From positions 1-31,719 of the forward strand of contig QPMI01000351.1 of assembly GCA_004431415.1 (NCBI GenBank): a DNA stretch of 31,719 nucleotides, given 5' to 3'. Positions 11,133 through 19,921 of the stretch are shown piece after piece (the stretch's first letter is position 1; each line of letters begins with the position of its first letter). Source of the stretch: Cyanophora paradoxa. Lineage: Eukaryota; Glaucocystophyceae; Cyanophorales; Cyanophoraceae. Position numbers and translations under genes: made by a program. The notes under the pieces are model-generated. The model worked only from the letters and a program-made list of their open reading frames with translations. It was not told where the DNA came from and ran no database searches.

Positions 11133-11144
11133 AAAAAAAAAAAA
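11133..11144 (+). other. Poly(A) tract marking the retroelement 3' end
   Basis: There are twelve consecutive A residues in otherwise very GC-rich surroundings, directly after an AT-richer 3' UTR. This is the expected 3' boundary of a target-primed insertion. The following bases (GGCGCGGGGCCC) were not found as a duplicate at a convincing 5' end. Confidence 0.75.
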
Positions 11145-11316
11145 GGCGCGGGGCCCGTCCTGGGAGAACGGGCGCAGTTCCGCGGGCCCATCCCCTCATG
11201 TGCCCCCTCACTCCCTCGAGGCGAGCCTTTTGTCTCGCGCCCGGCGGCCCCGGCTCATCTTATAGATTCTGAATTTGAGTTTAATACACGTCGTTCCTGT
11301 GTGCTCTCACGCTCGC
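11145..11316. other. Short spacer between retroelement and minisatellite
   Basis: There are 172 bases with no gene: GC-rich to about 11250, then an AT-richer segment (about 11258-11290) with TTAATACACG before the tandem array begins. Nothing further is recognised. Confidence 0.4.
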
Positions 11317-12265
11317 CGCCCCGCCCGTCGAGCCGCGCCGCCGCCGGCCGCTCCGATCCTCCGCCCCGCCCAGAGCCGAGCCGCGCCGCCGCCCGCCGCG
11401 GCGCCGCCCCACCCGTCGAGCCGCGCCGCCGCCGGCCGCTCCGATCCTCCGCCCCGCCCAGAGCCGAGCCGCGCCGCCGCCCGCCGCGGCGCCGCCCCAC
11501 CCGTCGAGCCGCGCCGCCGCCGGCCGCTCCGATCCTCCGCCCCGCCCAGAGCCGAGCCGCGCCGCCGCCCGCCGCGGCGCCGCCCCGCCCGTCGAGCCGC
11601 GCCGCCGCCGGCCGCTCCGATCCTCCGCCCCGCCCAGAGCCGAGCCGCGCCGCCGCCCGCCGCGGCGCCGCCCCACCCGTCGAGCCGCGCCGCCGCCGGC
11701 CGCTTCGATCCTCCGCCCCGCCCAGAGCCGAGCCGCGCCGCCGCCCGCCGCGGCGCCGCCCCACCCGTCGAGCCGCGCCGCCGCCGGCCGCTCCGATCCT
11801 CCGCCCCGCCCAGAGCCGAGCCGCGCCGCCGCCCGCCGCGGCGCCGCCCCACCGTCGAGCCGCGCCGCCGCCGGCCGCTCCGATCCTCCGCCCCGCCCAG
11901 AGCCGAGCCGCGCCGCCGCCCGCCGCGGCGCCGCCCCGCCCGTCGAGCCGCGCCGCCGCCGGCCGCTCCGATCCTCCGCCCCGCCCAGAGCCGAGCCGCG
12001 GCGCCGCCCGCCGCGGCGCCGCCCACCCGTCGAGCCGCGCCGCCGCCGGCCGCTTCGATCCTCCGCCCCGCCCAGAGCCGAGCCGCGCCGCCGCCCGCCG
12101 GGCACCGCCCCGCCCGTTGAGCCGCGCCGCCGCCGGCCACACCTCCGCCCGCCGCGGCGCCGCCCTGCCCGTCGAGCCGCACCGCCGCCGGCCGCCCGTC
12201 GAGCCGCGGCCCGCCCGCTGCTCCTCCGCCGCGCTCGTCGAGCCGCGCCGCCCGCCCGGCAGGCT
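11317..12265. repeat. 88-bp GC-rich tandem repeat (minisatellite), about 9-10 units
   Basis: The marker GATCCTCCGCCCC recurs at 11355, 11443, 11531, 11619, 11707, 11795, 11882, 11970 and 12057, giving a period of 88 bp with two 87-bp units (single-base deletions). Units differ by only a few substitutions (for example CTCCGATC against CTTCGATC, or CCACCC against CCGCCC). From about 12090 to 12265 the array decays into partial units. Because 88 is not a multiple of three, each strand stays open in all frames for 280-350 codons, giving Arg/Ala/Pro-rich frames that are not genes. Each unit contains the self-complementary core CGCCGCGGCG. Confidence 0.95.
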
Positions 12266-13699
12266 GCCGATTGCGTTACACAGTGTTCGCCACAGTGTAT
12301 GGAATGTGTTACGCAACTCATGTGTGGCTTATGTGTAACTCAATGTAAGAGACTGCGTAACACAATGCACACAGGCGCACCTTCAGAGGCAGTACACGGA
12401 GACTGAAACGGGCTCCTCCGGCGGCGTCGCTTCCCCTCGGCGGCGTTCCCAGCCGTCGGTCCTTCTTGCCTTTGTCCTTCGGCTCGTCCCAGATGTGCCT
12501 TTTAGGGTCGATGTGTGTTCAGGAAGGTCTCCCCGCTGCGGCCTTTGCCGCAGTGCAATTGGCTTCTTTGCGGACGGCCGGTCGCCGCCAGCTCCCGGCA
12601 AACGCTGTGCCAAGGCTGCGCGCGACGATAGACAACACGTCTGGGCTCGAAGCGCTAGCGGGCGCGGCGGCGCAGCGGCGCTCAAGCTCGTGGCCTGGGC
12701 GGCGCCTTCTTGTTCGAGCTGCTGCAGCTGCTGCTTCAAGAAGGCACGTTGTCCGCCTCCGGCTCCGCGGCTCCTCGCTTCGTCGCGAAGTAGATCTAGA
12801 AGCACCGGCGCATGCGCGCGATGCTTGCGCAGTGCGGGACGCGAGGGCAGCGAACCTCTGCCTCGTTAAAACCTTCACATCAGCTGCGCGCCGGCTCCAT
12901 CGATCGTGCTTGCACTTGCACTTGCACTGTCGACGCTGCCCTCCTTCCTGCCGCGGCCACCTGCACCGTCGACGTCTGGCTTCTAGATCTTGCCCATCGT
13001 GCGATCGCCCCGGCCGTACGCGTACGAGCTCTAGCTATAGGGATCGACTGCGGCTCTAGCTAGCTGTATCCTGGCGTAACGCAATCCCCCGCTTTGTGTC
13101 GGGCTACGCATTTACTCGAAGATGGATCAAAAACGCGGACCAAAAAAATTTGATGGTCCACGGAATTGTTTGGTCCACTACAAATTGTTTGGTCCACTAC
13201 ACATCGCAGGGTTCGACGGCACTCGAGCTCGCCGCATCCTTGCTGCCGGCTGGCCATATGCATGGCCTGCTGCTCACCCCATGCTCCCTCCGCCGCGGCG
13301 CTCAGCAAAGCCCCGCGGCCGGAGCCTCGGAGAAGGCCTCTATAGCTAGATCTAGCTAACTTAGTAATTATATAAGGCCTAGCCTAGTAGGGTGCCACGG
13401 TGGCAAGCTTAAGAGGCAAAGTGCCGCTGCTGAAGGCTAATACTACGCAGCCCTGGGCCGTTTACCGCAGTCGCAGATTTGTATGGGAGCGGGATTATGT
13501 ACGGCTTAAGCTTGGAAGCAAGGTGAGCGGGAGCTGACCAGGGGCTGATCATGACCAGCTGAGCTGACCAGGGGGTGAGCGGGAGAGGGGTAGACCAGAC
13601 ATTCCAAATTGACCCCAGGCGCAGCCCGAAGAGCGGCAAGCGCGGTTGGAAGAAGACGATATGGATTTGCGAGCTTAGCTAGCCGAGCCGGAGTGCGAC
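12266..13699. other. Spacer and likely upstream region of the REJ/TRP gene, with small repeats
   Basis: No convincing gene was found. Contents include GATTGCGTTAC at 12269-12279 and its exact inverse at 13076-13086, with related GCGTTAC/GTAAC motifs near 12307 and 12354; TAGATCTA-type palindromes at 12791-12798, 12983-12990 and a perfect 16-bp palindrome at 13343-13358; a 19-bp tandem duplication at 13164-13201; a TATA-like TATATAA at 13369-13375; and a repeated GAGCTGACCAGGGG motif around 13530-13580. A 140-codon frame on the minus strand (12383-12805) contains a short Gln-rich coil but matches nothing known. The last 300 bases probably hold the promoter and 5' UTR of the next gene. Confidence 0.4.
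13343..13358. repeat. 16-bp perfect palindrome TAGCTAGATCTAGCTA
   Basis: The two 8-base halves are exact reverse complements. It lies 11 bases before the TATA-like TATATAA at 13369-13375, upstream of a gene, so it may be a protein-binding site. Shorter versions occur at 1289-1315, 12791 and 12983. Confidence 0.6.
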
Positions 13700-16600
13700 A
13701 TGGCTGGCCGATTGGCGCCGCTTGCGGCGGTTCTGCTGCTAGCTATCGCACTGGCAGGACTGGAGAGGAGCTATGCACAGAGTTCGTGCCCCTTCCGACC
13801 GCGCTAAGAGCTCTGCGCTGGCAGGGCGAACCCGCCCCAGACCGCCGGCCGCGCGGCTGACCGTGCCCTGCCCGAGCAGCCCCGACCGCATCTCCAACGC
13901 CTAGCCCCACGCCGAGCTCCAACAGCACCAATGCGACCGCGCCGACCCCCACACCCGGGATAGGACCTGCCCCGCTGCAGTTCCTCTCGGTCTCGCCGCT
14001 TGTCGGTGCGGCTAGCGCGGCTCACGCGCGCGCTTTGGCGTGCAGCTGAACGCCCCGCCTGCAGGCGATATCGGAGGGGGAACGACGGTCACCTTCGTCA
14101 TGGCAAACAACACCAACCAGTCGTCGTTTGAGATAGCGGTCGTGTACTTCGCGGGCGTGGCGGGCTCCAAGCGGCCGAAGGAGCCCGGCCGCCTGCAAGT
14201 CGTCACCAACCGCGACCCCGGCACTGGCCTCATCCCGCTGTGCGCCCCCACGCTCCGGCCGCCCCGCCCCCCCGCCGGCCTGGCCTGACGTGCTGCGCGC
14301 AGGCGGGGTGCGATCAACTACACGCTCATCGGGGATCCCGTGCCGGGCCGGCAGTACACGATCCCTAACATCACCTACAAGTTCAACGACTGTCCGCCCC
14401 GCCCCGCCCCGCCCCGCCCCGCCTCCACCCCCGCATGACGTGGCGCCGCAGCGCCTCGGATCAACTCTGTCACTTTCACGTACGCCTCGAATCCGAAGGA
14501 GACGCACGTGTTCCGAGAACTGTCGGCCCGGGCGGCGTTCACGGCGTACCTCCCCGTGGCCGGCACGGTCCGGGTAGACGTGACGACCTACACCGACACG
14601 TCGCTGCCGTACTCACGCGGCGGCGCCTTTGACCGCGACGGGCCCACCCTCGTCTACAACTGGCAGGCGCGCCCCGCCTGCCCCGTTCCTTCTCCCGCCC
14701 CGCGCTTCCTTTTCCGAGCGGCGCGCCTCGCCCGCGCAGCTGGTGAGCGGGCCGGCCGTGGACTTCGGGAACGGGACGAGGCCGTTCATCGTGTTCACGC
14801 CGGGAGCCACGCCGCGGAGGTACACCTTCGGCCTCACCGTCTTCGACTCGGACAACTTCACCGTCTACCGCGAGATCGACGTCACCGTCTCCCTCCAGCA
14901 GGGTCCGCCCCCCCTCTCGGCCCCGAGGAGCGCCCCGAGGAGCGCCGGGCTGATGGGCCGGGCGCAGTGGTGAACCTGGCGATGCGGCTCGCGGTGCCGG
15001 ACCTGAACCTGACGGCGCGCCTCTTCGCCGACCCCGCCTTCCTCCTCCGCTTCAAGGGCGGCATCTCCGACACCTACGGCATACCCCCCTCCCGCGTGCG
15101 CCCCGCGCCCTCTCTCCCCCCGGCCCCTCTGCCCACCATCTGCCCTGCCGCCGGACCGACGCCGCTGCCCGCCGCAGACGTGGGGCGTGGACACGAGCGT
15201 CGCGTCGGTGGCGCCGGCGCCGGTGCCCGTCGTCAACGGCACCGCCGGGGGCGTCAACGGCACCGCCGGGGGCGTCAACGGGACGGCGGGGGCGGGCAAC
15301 GGGACGCGGGCGACCCCGACGCCGGCCCCGCGCCCGGCCGGCGGCAACGCCACGCAGCCGGCCGGCAACTCGACGCTGGCCCTCGCAGGGGGGCGCCGCG
15401 CGCTGCGGGGCGCGGCGGCGGCGGACGGGCCGATCGCGGGGACGGTGGCGGTGACGGCGAAGCTGGTGGCCCCCGAGGCGTCGGCGCTGGCGGCGCTGCT
15501 GCAGGCGATCCAGAGCGTGCCGCTGCGCTCGCTGACGGCCAAGATCGGGGCCGCCACGGACTACGCCCTGGGCACCAGCATGGAGGTCCTCGCCGCCGTC
15601 CCCTCCCTCTTCGCCCGCCCCGCCAACGCCCTCCCCCTCGCCCTCCTCGTCGGCGGCCCCGCCGTCACCGTCCCCTCCTCCCGCCCCACCTTCGTCGTCG
15701 ACTCCTCCGCGAGCTACGACCCCGACGGCTACATCGTGCGCTACCTCTGGAGCGGGACGCTGGAGTTCCCGTGCGGGGCGGCGAGCTACTACCTCTGCTC
15801 GGACCCGCCGGCGCGGAACCCGAGCTGGCAGGAGGGCTCCTACTCGCCCCTCGCCGAGGCCTCCCTCGTCGTCCCCCTCAACGTCAGCGCCGCCAACGCC
15901 ACCGCCTTCCCCATCGCCGGCTACCGCCCCTTCTTCCGCTACACGTCCGCCCCCGCCCCGCCGCCCGCCGCCCCCCGCCCCGCCGCCGGCGCCGGCCAAC
16001 GCGGCCGCAGGGTGACGCTGCAGGTGGTGGACAACGACGGGATGCTGTGCGCTCAGCCCTTCACGCAGGTCATCGACATCGAGCGCAGTGCGCCCCCGCC
16101 CCCGCCGGCCCGTCCCGCTCCCTCTCTCTCTCTCGCTGACGGGCCCTCCGCGCCGCGCCGCGCAGCGAACGCGGCGGTGCGGGCGGAGACGGCGCCGGTG
16201 GACCTGCGCCCCTGCCTCGAGTTCCCCGTCCTCGAGCCCGTCCGCGTGCGCCCGTCCCCGGCCGCACGCCCCGCCGCGCCCCCTCTCCCGCCTCTGAGCT
16301 CCGCGCGCCCCGCAGTTCTCGGGGAAGGCGGTGGACCCGGACCTGGCGGGGGTCTTCCGGGACGGGCGGGTGGTGGCGATGGAGTGGCGCCAGGTCTACG
16401 GCCCCGCCGGCGTCCCGCAGCGCGCCCTGCCCCTCTCCGCCACCGCCACCGACTACGAGCTCACGGCCCCCGCCGTCGGCTACTACGGCCTCGAGCTCAC
16501 CGCGACGGACAACACGGGTTCTTCCCACACCGTCTCCGCCTCCTTCTGCGTCGCCTCCAGTGCGCCTGTCGCCCCGCCCCTCGCGGAGCGCCCGCCCCGC

Positions 16601-19574
16601 CCCTCACCCCCGCCCGCCCCGCAGACTCGGTCTCGCGCTGGGCGCGGGCGCTGGCGCGGGGCTTCGAGCCCTTCGTGGCGACGGCGCTGCCGTTCCTCGC
16701 CGTCGTGCACCTCGCCGCCCGCGTCTACGTCGCCCTCTCCGGCGCCTTCCTCGCCCCCGGCATCTCCGCCACCAACCTCCTGGCGCGCCCCGGCCCGCCC
16801 CGCCCCGTCCTCCCCCTCCCCCGCTCACGCGCGCGCGCTCCGCTCTCCGCAGGGCCTGCTCTCGCACGTGCAGCACGTGTCGCTGACGGGCGACCTCGCG
16901 GCGGCGCCGGCCGACTACCGCCACCTCACGCACGCCCTCTCCTGGACGAACGCCCAGTTCCCCGCCCCCTGGGACCGGGGCGTCGCCACGCCGGACGCCG
17001 CCTACCGCCGCTACTACGCGCCCCTCTCCGCGGCGCTCGCCGCCGCCAACGCCTCCTCCCCCGCGGCGGCGGCGGCGGCCCTGGCGGCGGACCCCGACAT
17101 GGTGGACCCGGCCTACGGGTGGGACCCCCTCACGGTCTTCCCGGGGACGGTCTTCTACTGCACGGTCTGCGCCCTGGGCGTCCTCCTGCTCCACGCATCC
17201 CTCCAGTACGCCGTCCGCGCCGCCTCCCGCTTCACCCTCCCCTTCCCCTACCCCATCGCCGTCCCGGGCCTCGAGCTCGGCCTCTTCCTCGCCCTCTTCG
17301 GCGGCCTCGCCCTCTCCGCCGCCAAGGTCGTGGGGGCGGGCCCGGGCCCCGACTCGGCCCAGTTCGCCCTCGCCGTCCTCCTCCTGGTCGGGCTCTTCGT
17401 GGCGGGGCCCGTGGCGGCGTACGGCCTGCCCATCTACGCCGTCGCCACGGGCCGCATCGCCTTCTTCTTCGACGTCGAGCCGCCCTGGGGCCACCACCTC
17501 GCCATGCGCGCCCTCTACCGCGCGGGGCGCGTCAGGGCGCCCACGAACCCGCACGCGGAGGTCGAGGTGCCGGGCTTCGAGCGGCCCCAGGTGGACGCCA
17601 TCCGCAAGGAGGCCCCCGTGGTGGAGACGGGGGCGACCAAGGCGGTCGACGGGGACCTGGACGCCTCGCCCCAGGCGGCGGCGGCGCGCGACTACGGCGA
17701 GTTCCTCGCCTCCCTGCGCCTCCCCAACCAGGGCCGGCCCCGCGTCCTCGAGGAGGACCGCGCCGCCGCCTACGGCTTCCGCCCCGAGGAGACGCACAAG
17801 CGCCGCGTCCTCCAGATCCGCGCCTGGTACGACCCGCCCCTCGACTGGTGCCGCCGCCTCGTGCGCATCGCGCGGCGGGCGGGGGAGCCGCTGCTGGTGC
17901 GCGGCGACTGGTGCGCGGCGCGGGAGGAGGAGCGGCGCTGGCTCTTCGCCCTCGCCCCGCTGCTCATGAACTACGTGTGGGACGGGTCGCGGGGCTTCTT
18001 CTTCGGCGCCCTCCCCGCCCTCTTCGGCGCCTTCGACCTCTCCCTGCGCCTCGCGGAGGCCCTCCTCGTCGGGTGCCTGGCGGGGCAGCCGCTCGCGCAG
18101 GCCGCCGCGCTCCTCGCCTGCGAGGCGGCCGCCCTCCTCTACATCCTCCTCGCCTACCCCTACCGCAACCGCCTCCAGTTCGCCCTCCACGCCGCCCTCC
18201 GCGCCTTCAACGTCGCCGTCCTCGCCCTCCTCGTCGACGCCGCCGCCTCCCCGCGCCCCTCCCCCGTCTACCCCTTCACCCTCGCCTTCCACGTGCGCCC
18301 CGCGTTCCCAGCGCGCCCTCCCCCCCGGCCTCGCCCCGCGCCTCACTCCCTTGCGCGCGCAGGTGTCGATCCTGCACGCGACGTCGGTGGTGGTAGCGGT
18401 GGCGGCGGAGAGCAGCTTCCTCCTCGTCCACCTCCTCAACGTCTTCTTCGGGCCCACCGCCGAGGCCTCCGCCGCCGCCCCGACCCTCGCCCGCCGCGCC
18501 GCCGGCGACGAGGAGCGCTACGGGGGCGCCTTCGACCGCACGGGCGGCACGGGCATCCGGCTTGCCGGGGAGACGCTGCGGGCGGGGACGACGCAGCGGG
18601 CGGCGGGCTCTACGGGAGGCGACGGTCAAGCCCTGGCAGGTCCTCCCGAGGAGACCGTCCGCGGCGGCCGCCCCACGGCTTCCTCGGCACCCTCCGCGCC
18701 GCCGCCCGCGCCGTCTTCGCCCCGCGCTCCCCGTGCGGCCGCCGGGACGCGGCGGGCGATGCCGGAAGAGCTGCGGGCGGGGCGGCGTCGCCGCAGCGGC
18801 TGGAGGGGCCCCGGCGTGGGCTCCCTCGCGCGCCCGCTGGAGCGCGAGGTGCTGGACGACGAGGAGGACGAGGACGAGGACGCCGTGCACGAGTTCGAGC
18901 TCCCCGTCCGCGCCCCGCCGGCGCCCCCGCACGACCCCTCCGGCCCCCGACCCCGGCACCTGGAAGGAGCCGGCCGCCTACGCCCGCCCCGGCTCCCGCG
19001 CCGACGGCAGGCCCGGCTCCCGCGCCGACGGCCGCCCGGCTCGCGGGCGGCCGGCGGGGACCGGCCGGCCAGCCGCGCCACCGGCACCGCAGAGCCGCCG
19101 CTGCCGCCGCCGCTCCCGACGGTGCCGGAGCCGACGCCGGCGCCCCCGCCGCCGGCGCGGGAGCCTCTGCCCGTCACGGGTACGTGATGAGGCCGAAGCC
19201 GCCGCCGCCGCAGCCGAAGAAGGCGGACTACTTCCCGCCCCTCGACCGACCGGCGCCGCCGCCGGCTATGCCGGCAGTACCCACGCGCGGCGGGCCTCCG
19301 CCTCCGGCACGCGCCTATCCCATCCCCTACGCCCCGCTCTACGGCGCGCCCATCCCGGGCACCGAGCCGCTGCCGCCCCGCCGCCCCTCTTTTCGGCCGC
19401 ACCGTACGGCCCGGCTCGCCGGCGCGCCCGCCGCCCCCGCCGATGGCGGTGCCGGGGCGCGTGCGTCCGGCCATGCGGCGGGGCCAGCCGGAGGGCGTCA
19501 CCGTCCTGCCCACCATCCCCTCCGCCGGCCCCCTGCCGCCTCAGCGCGAGACCCCGCGCGCCAACTTCTACTAG
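13700..19574 (+). CDS. Secreted-ectodomain membrane protein: REJ/PKD-like modules plus TRP/Flc-like channel domain
   Basis: Predicted exons: 13700-13802, 13880-14001, 14046-14239, 14303-14391, 14452-14666, 14740-14902, 14968-15095, 15178-16087, 16166-16245, 16316-16559, 16625-16782, 16853-18292, then 18363 onward. Phases agree throughout, giving 1282 residues before the last part. The start has a clear signal peptide (MAGRLAPLAAVLLLAIALAG, cut near SYAQ). A Ser/Thr/Pro linker leads to an Asn-glycosylation-rich ectodomain with REJ/PKD features (VVDSSASYDPDGYIVRYLW at about 15700-15750; a second PKD-like module at 16316-16559). The membrane part has about eight hydrophobic segments. LLSHVQHVSLTGDL followed by ALSWTNAQF matches the conserved VTG...FAWSNG-like region of fungal Flc/Pkd2 TRP proteins. 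It likely acts at the surface or in endomembranes as a Ca-related channel or sensor. The tail after 18363 is acidic then Pro-rich and its splicing is uncertain; the likely end is PRANFY at 19572-19574. Confidence 0.8.
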
Positions 19575-19921
19575 TCTCCGGAGAGAGCCTGTGGTTAGAC
19601 AGGCCTAGGTCGCTTATGAATTTTGAACGATATCTCGCTTCTTCGCCGGGAAAGCCTGAGCAGCGCGGCCCGGAAGCGGCGCGCGGTCGCGGTACCGGCC
19701 CCGGCGGTGCATGTTCACATGCACGTGGCGCGCGGTGGATCGGATCGGCCGGAGTATACGCAGCTTCCCAGAGTCCTTAAGCTTCGAATTCATGCACTGC
19801 GGCATGCGCATGCGCATGCGCAGGCTTCTTTTGCACGACTCGCGATTCGCGACACGTAGCCCCCTCTTATTCCCACCCCCCGGCCCGGATCAAATTCGGT
19901 TTTCAGCACGCTACGCCCACA
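19575..19921. other. Intergenic region between the REJ/TRP gene and the TIR gene
   Basis: This 347-bp stretch contains no gene. It includes three GCATGC units in tandem (19802-19819), an alternating purine-pyrimidine run that could adopt Z-form, and AT-richer sequence (about 19860-19910) just before the next start codon. It must hold both the upstream gene's 3' UTR and the next gene's promoter. Confidence 0.5.

Larger units (their letters stand above)
1392..11144 (+). mobile_element. Non-LTR (LINE-type) retrotransposon, decayed, with C-terminal Ulp1-like protease
   Basis: Domain order on the + strand is AP-type endonuclease, reverse transcriptase, RNase H, Cys/His cluster, then a C48 cysteine protease, ending with a poly(A) run at 11133-11144. 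No long terminal repeats or integrase were seen, and endonuclease plus 3' poly(A) is the non-LTR layout. The reading frame changes several times (near 2085, 2310, 2490, 3450, 4130 and repeatedly from 4980 to 8260), so the copy is not expressible as one polyprotein unless these are sequence errors. The 3' end is set by the poly(A); the 5' end is unresolved and 1392 is only the first sensible ATG. Non-LTR elements with an extra protease domain are known from protists and algae; the clade must be set by RT phylogeny. Confidence 0.88.

Noticed and set aside
11317-12265. Regularly spaced repeats resembling a CRISPR array.
   Set aside because: Units are contiguous 88-bp tandem copies without unique spacers, in a eukaryotic genome.
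11281-12321. Open frames of 280-350 codons on both strands, rich in Arg, Ala, Pro and Gly.
   Set aside because: They are produced by the 88-bp tandem repeat, which has no stop codons in any frame; both strands and several frames are equally open, so there is no coding signal.
12383-12805. A 140-codon minus-strand frame with a Gln-rich coil (FLKQQLQQLEQEG).
   Set aside because: There is no recognised domain, adjacent frames look equally plausible, and it lies in a repeat-rich spacer. It is noted only as spacer content.
15187-18396. A 1069-codon open frame overlapping the same gene.
   Set aside because: Only 15187-16245 and 16625-16782 fit as exons; the remainder is Arg/Pro-rich readthrough of the wrong frame.
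16604-18457. A 617-codon minus-strand frame rich in Gly, Glu, Arg and Asp.
   Set aside because: It is the antisense shadow of the membrane domain exons, with composition typical of reversed GC-rich codons and no domain.
16331-19780. A single 1149-codon open frame read as one uninterrupted protein.
   Set aside because: Only 16853-18292 (and 16316-16559) of it carries the TRP/PKD signal. Elsewhere the homologous sequence is in other frames, joined by introns with consistent phase, and the true C-terminus lies in another frame ending at 19574.
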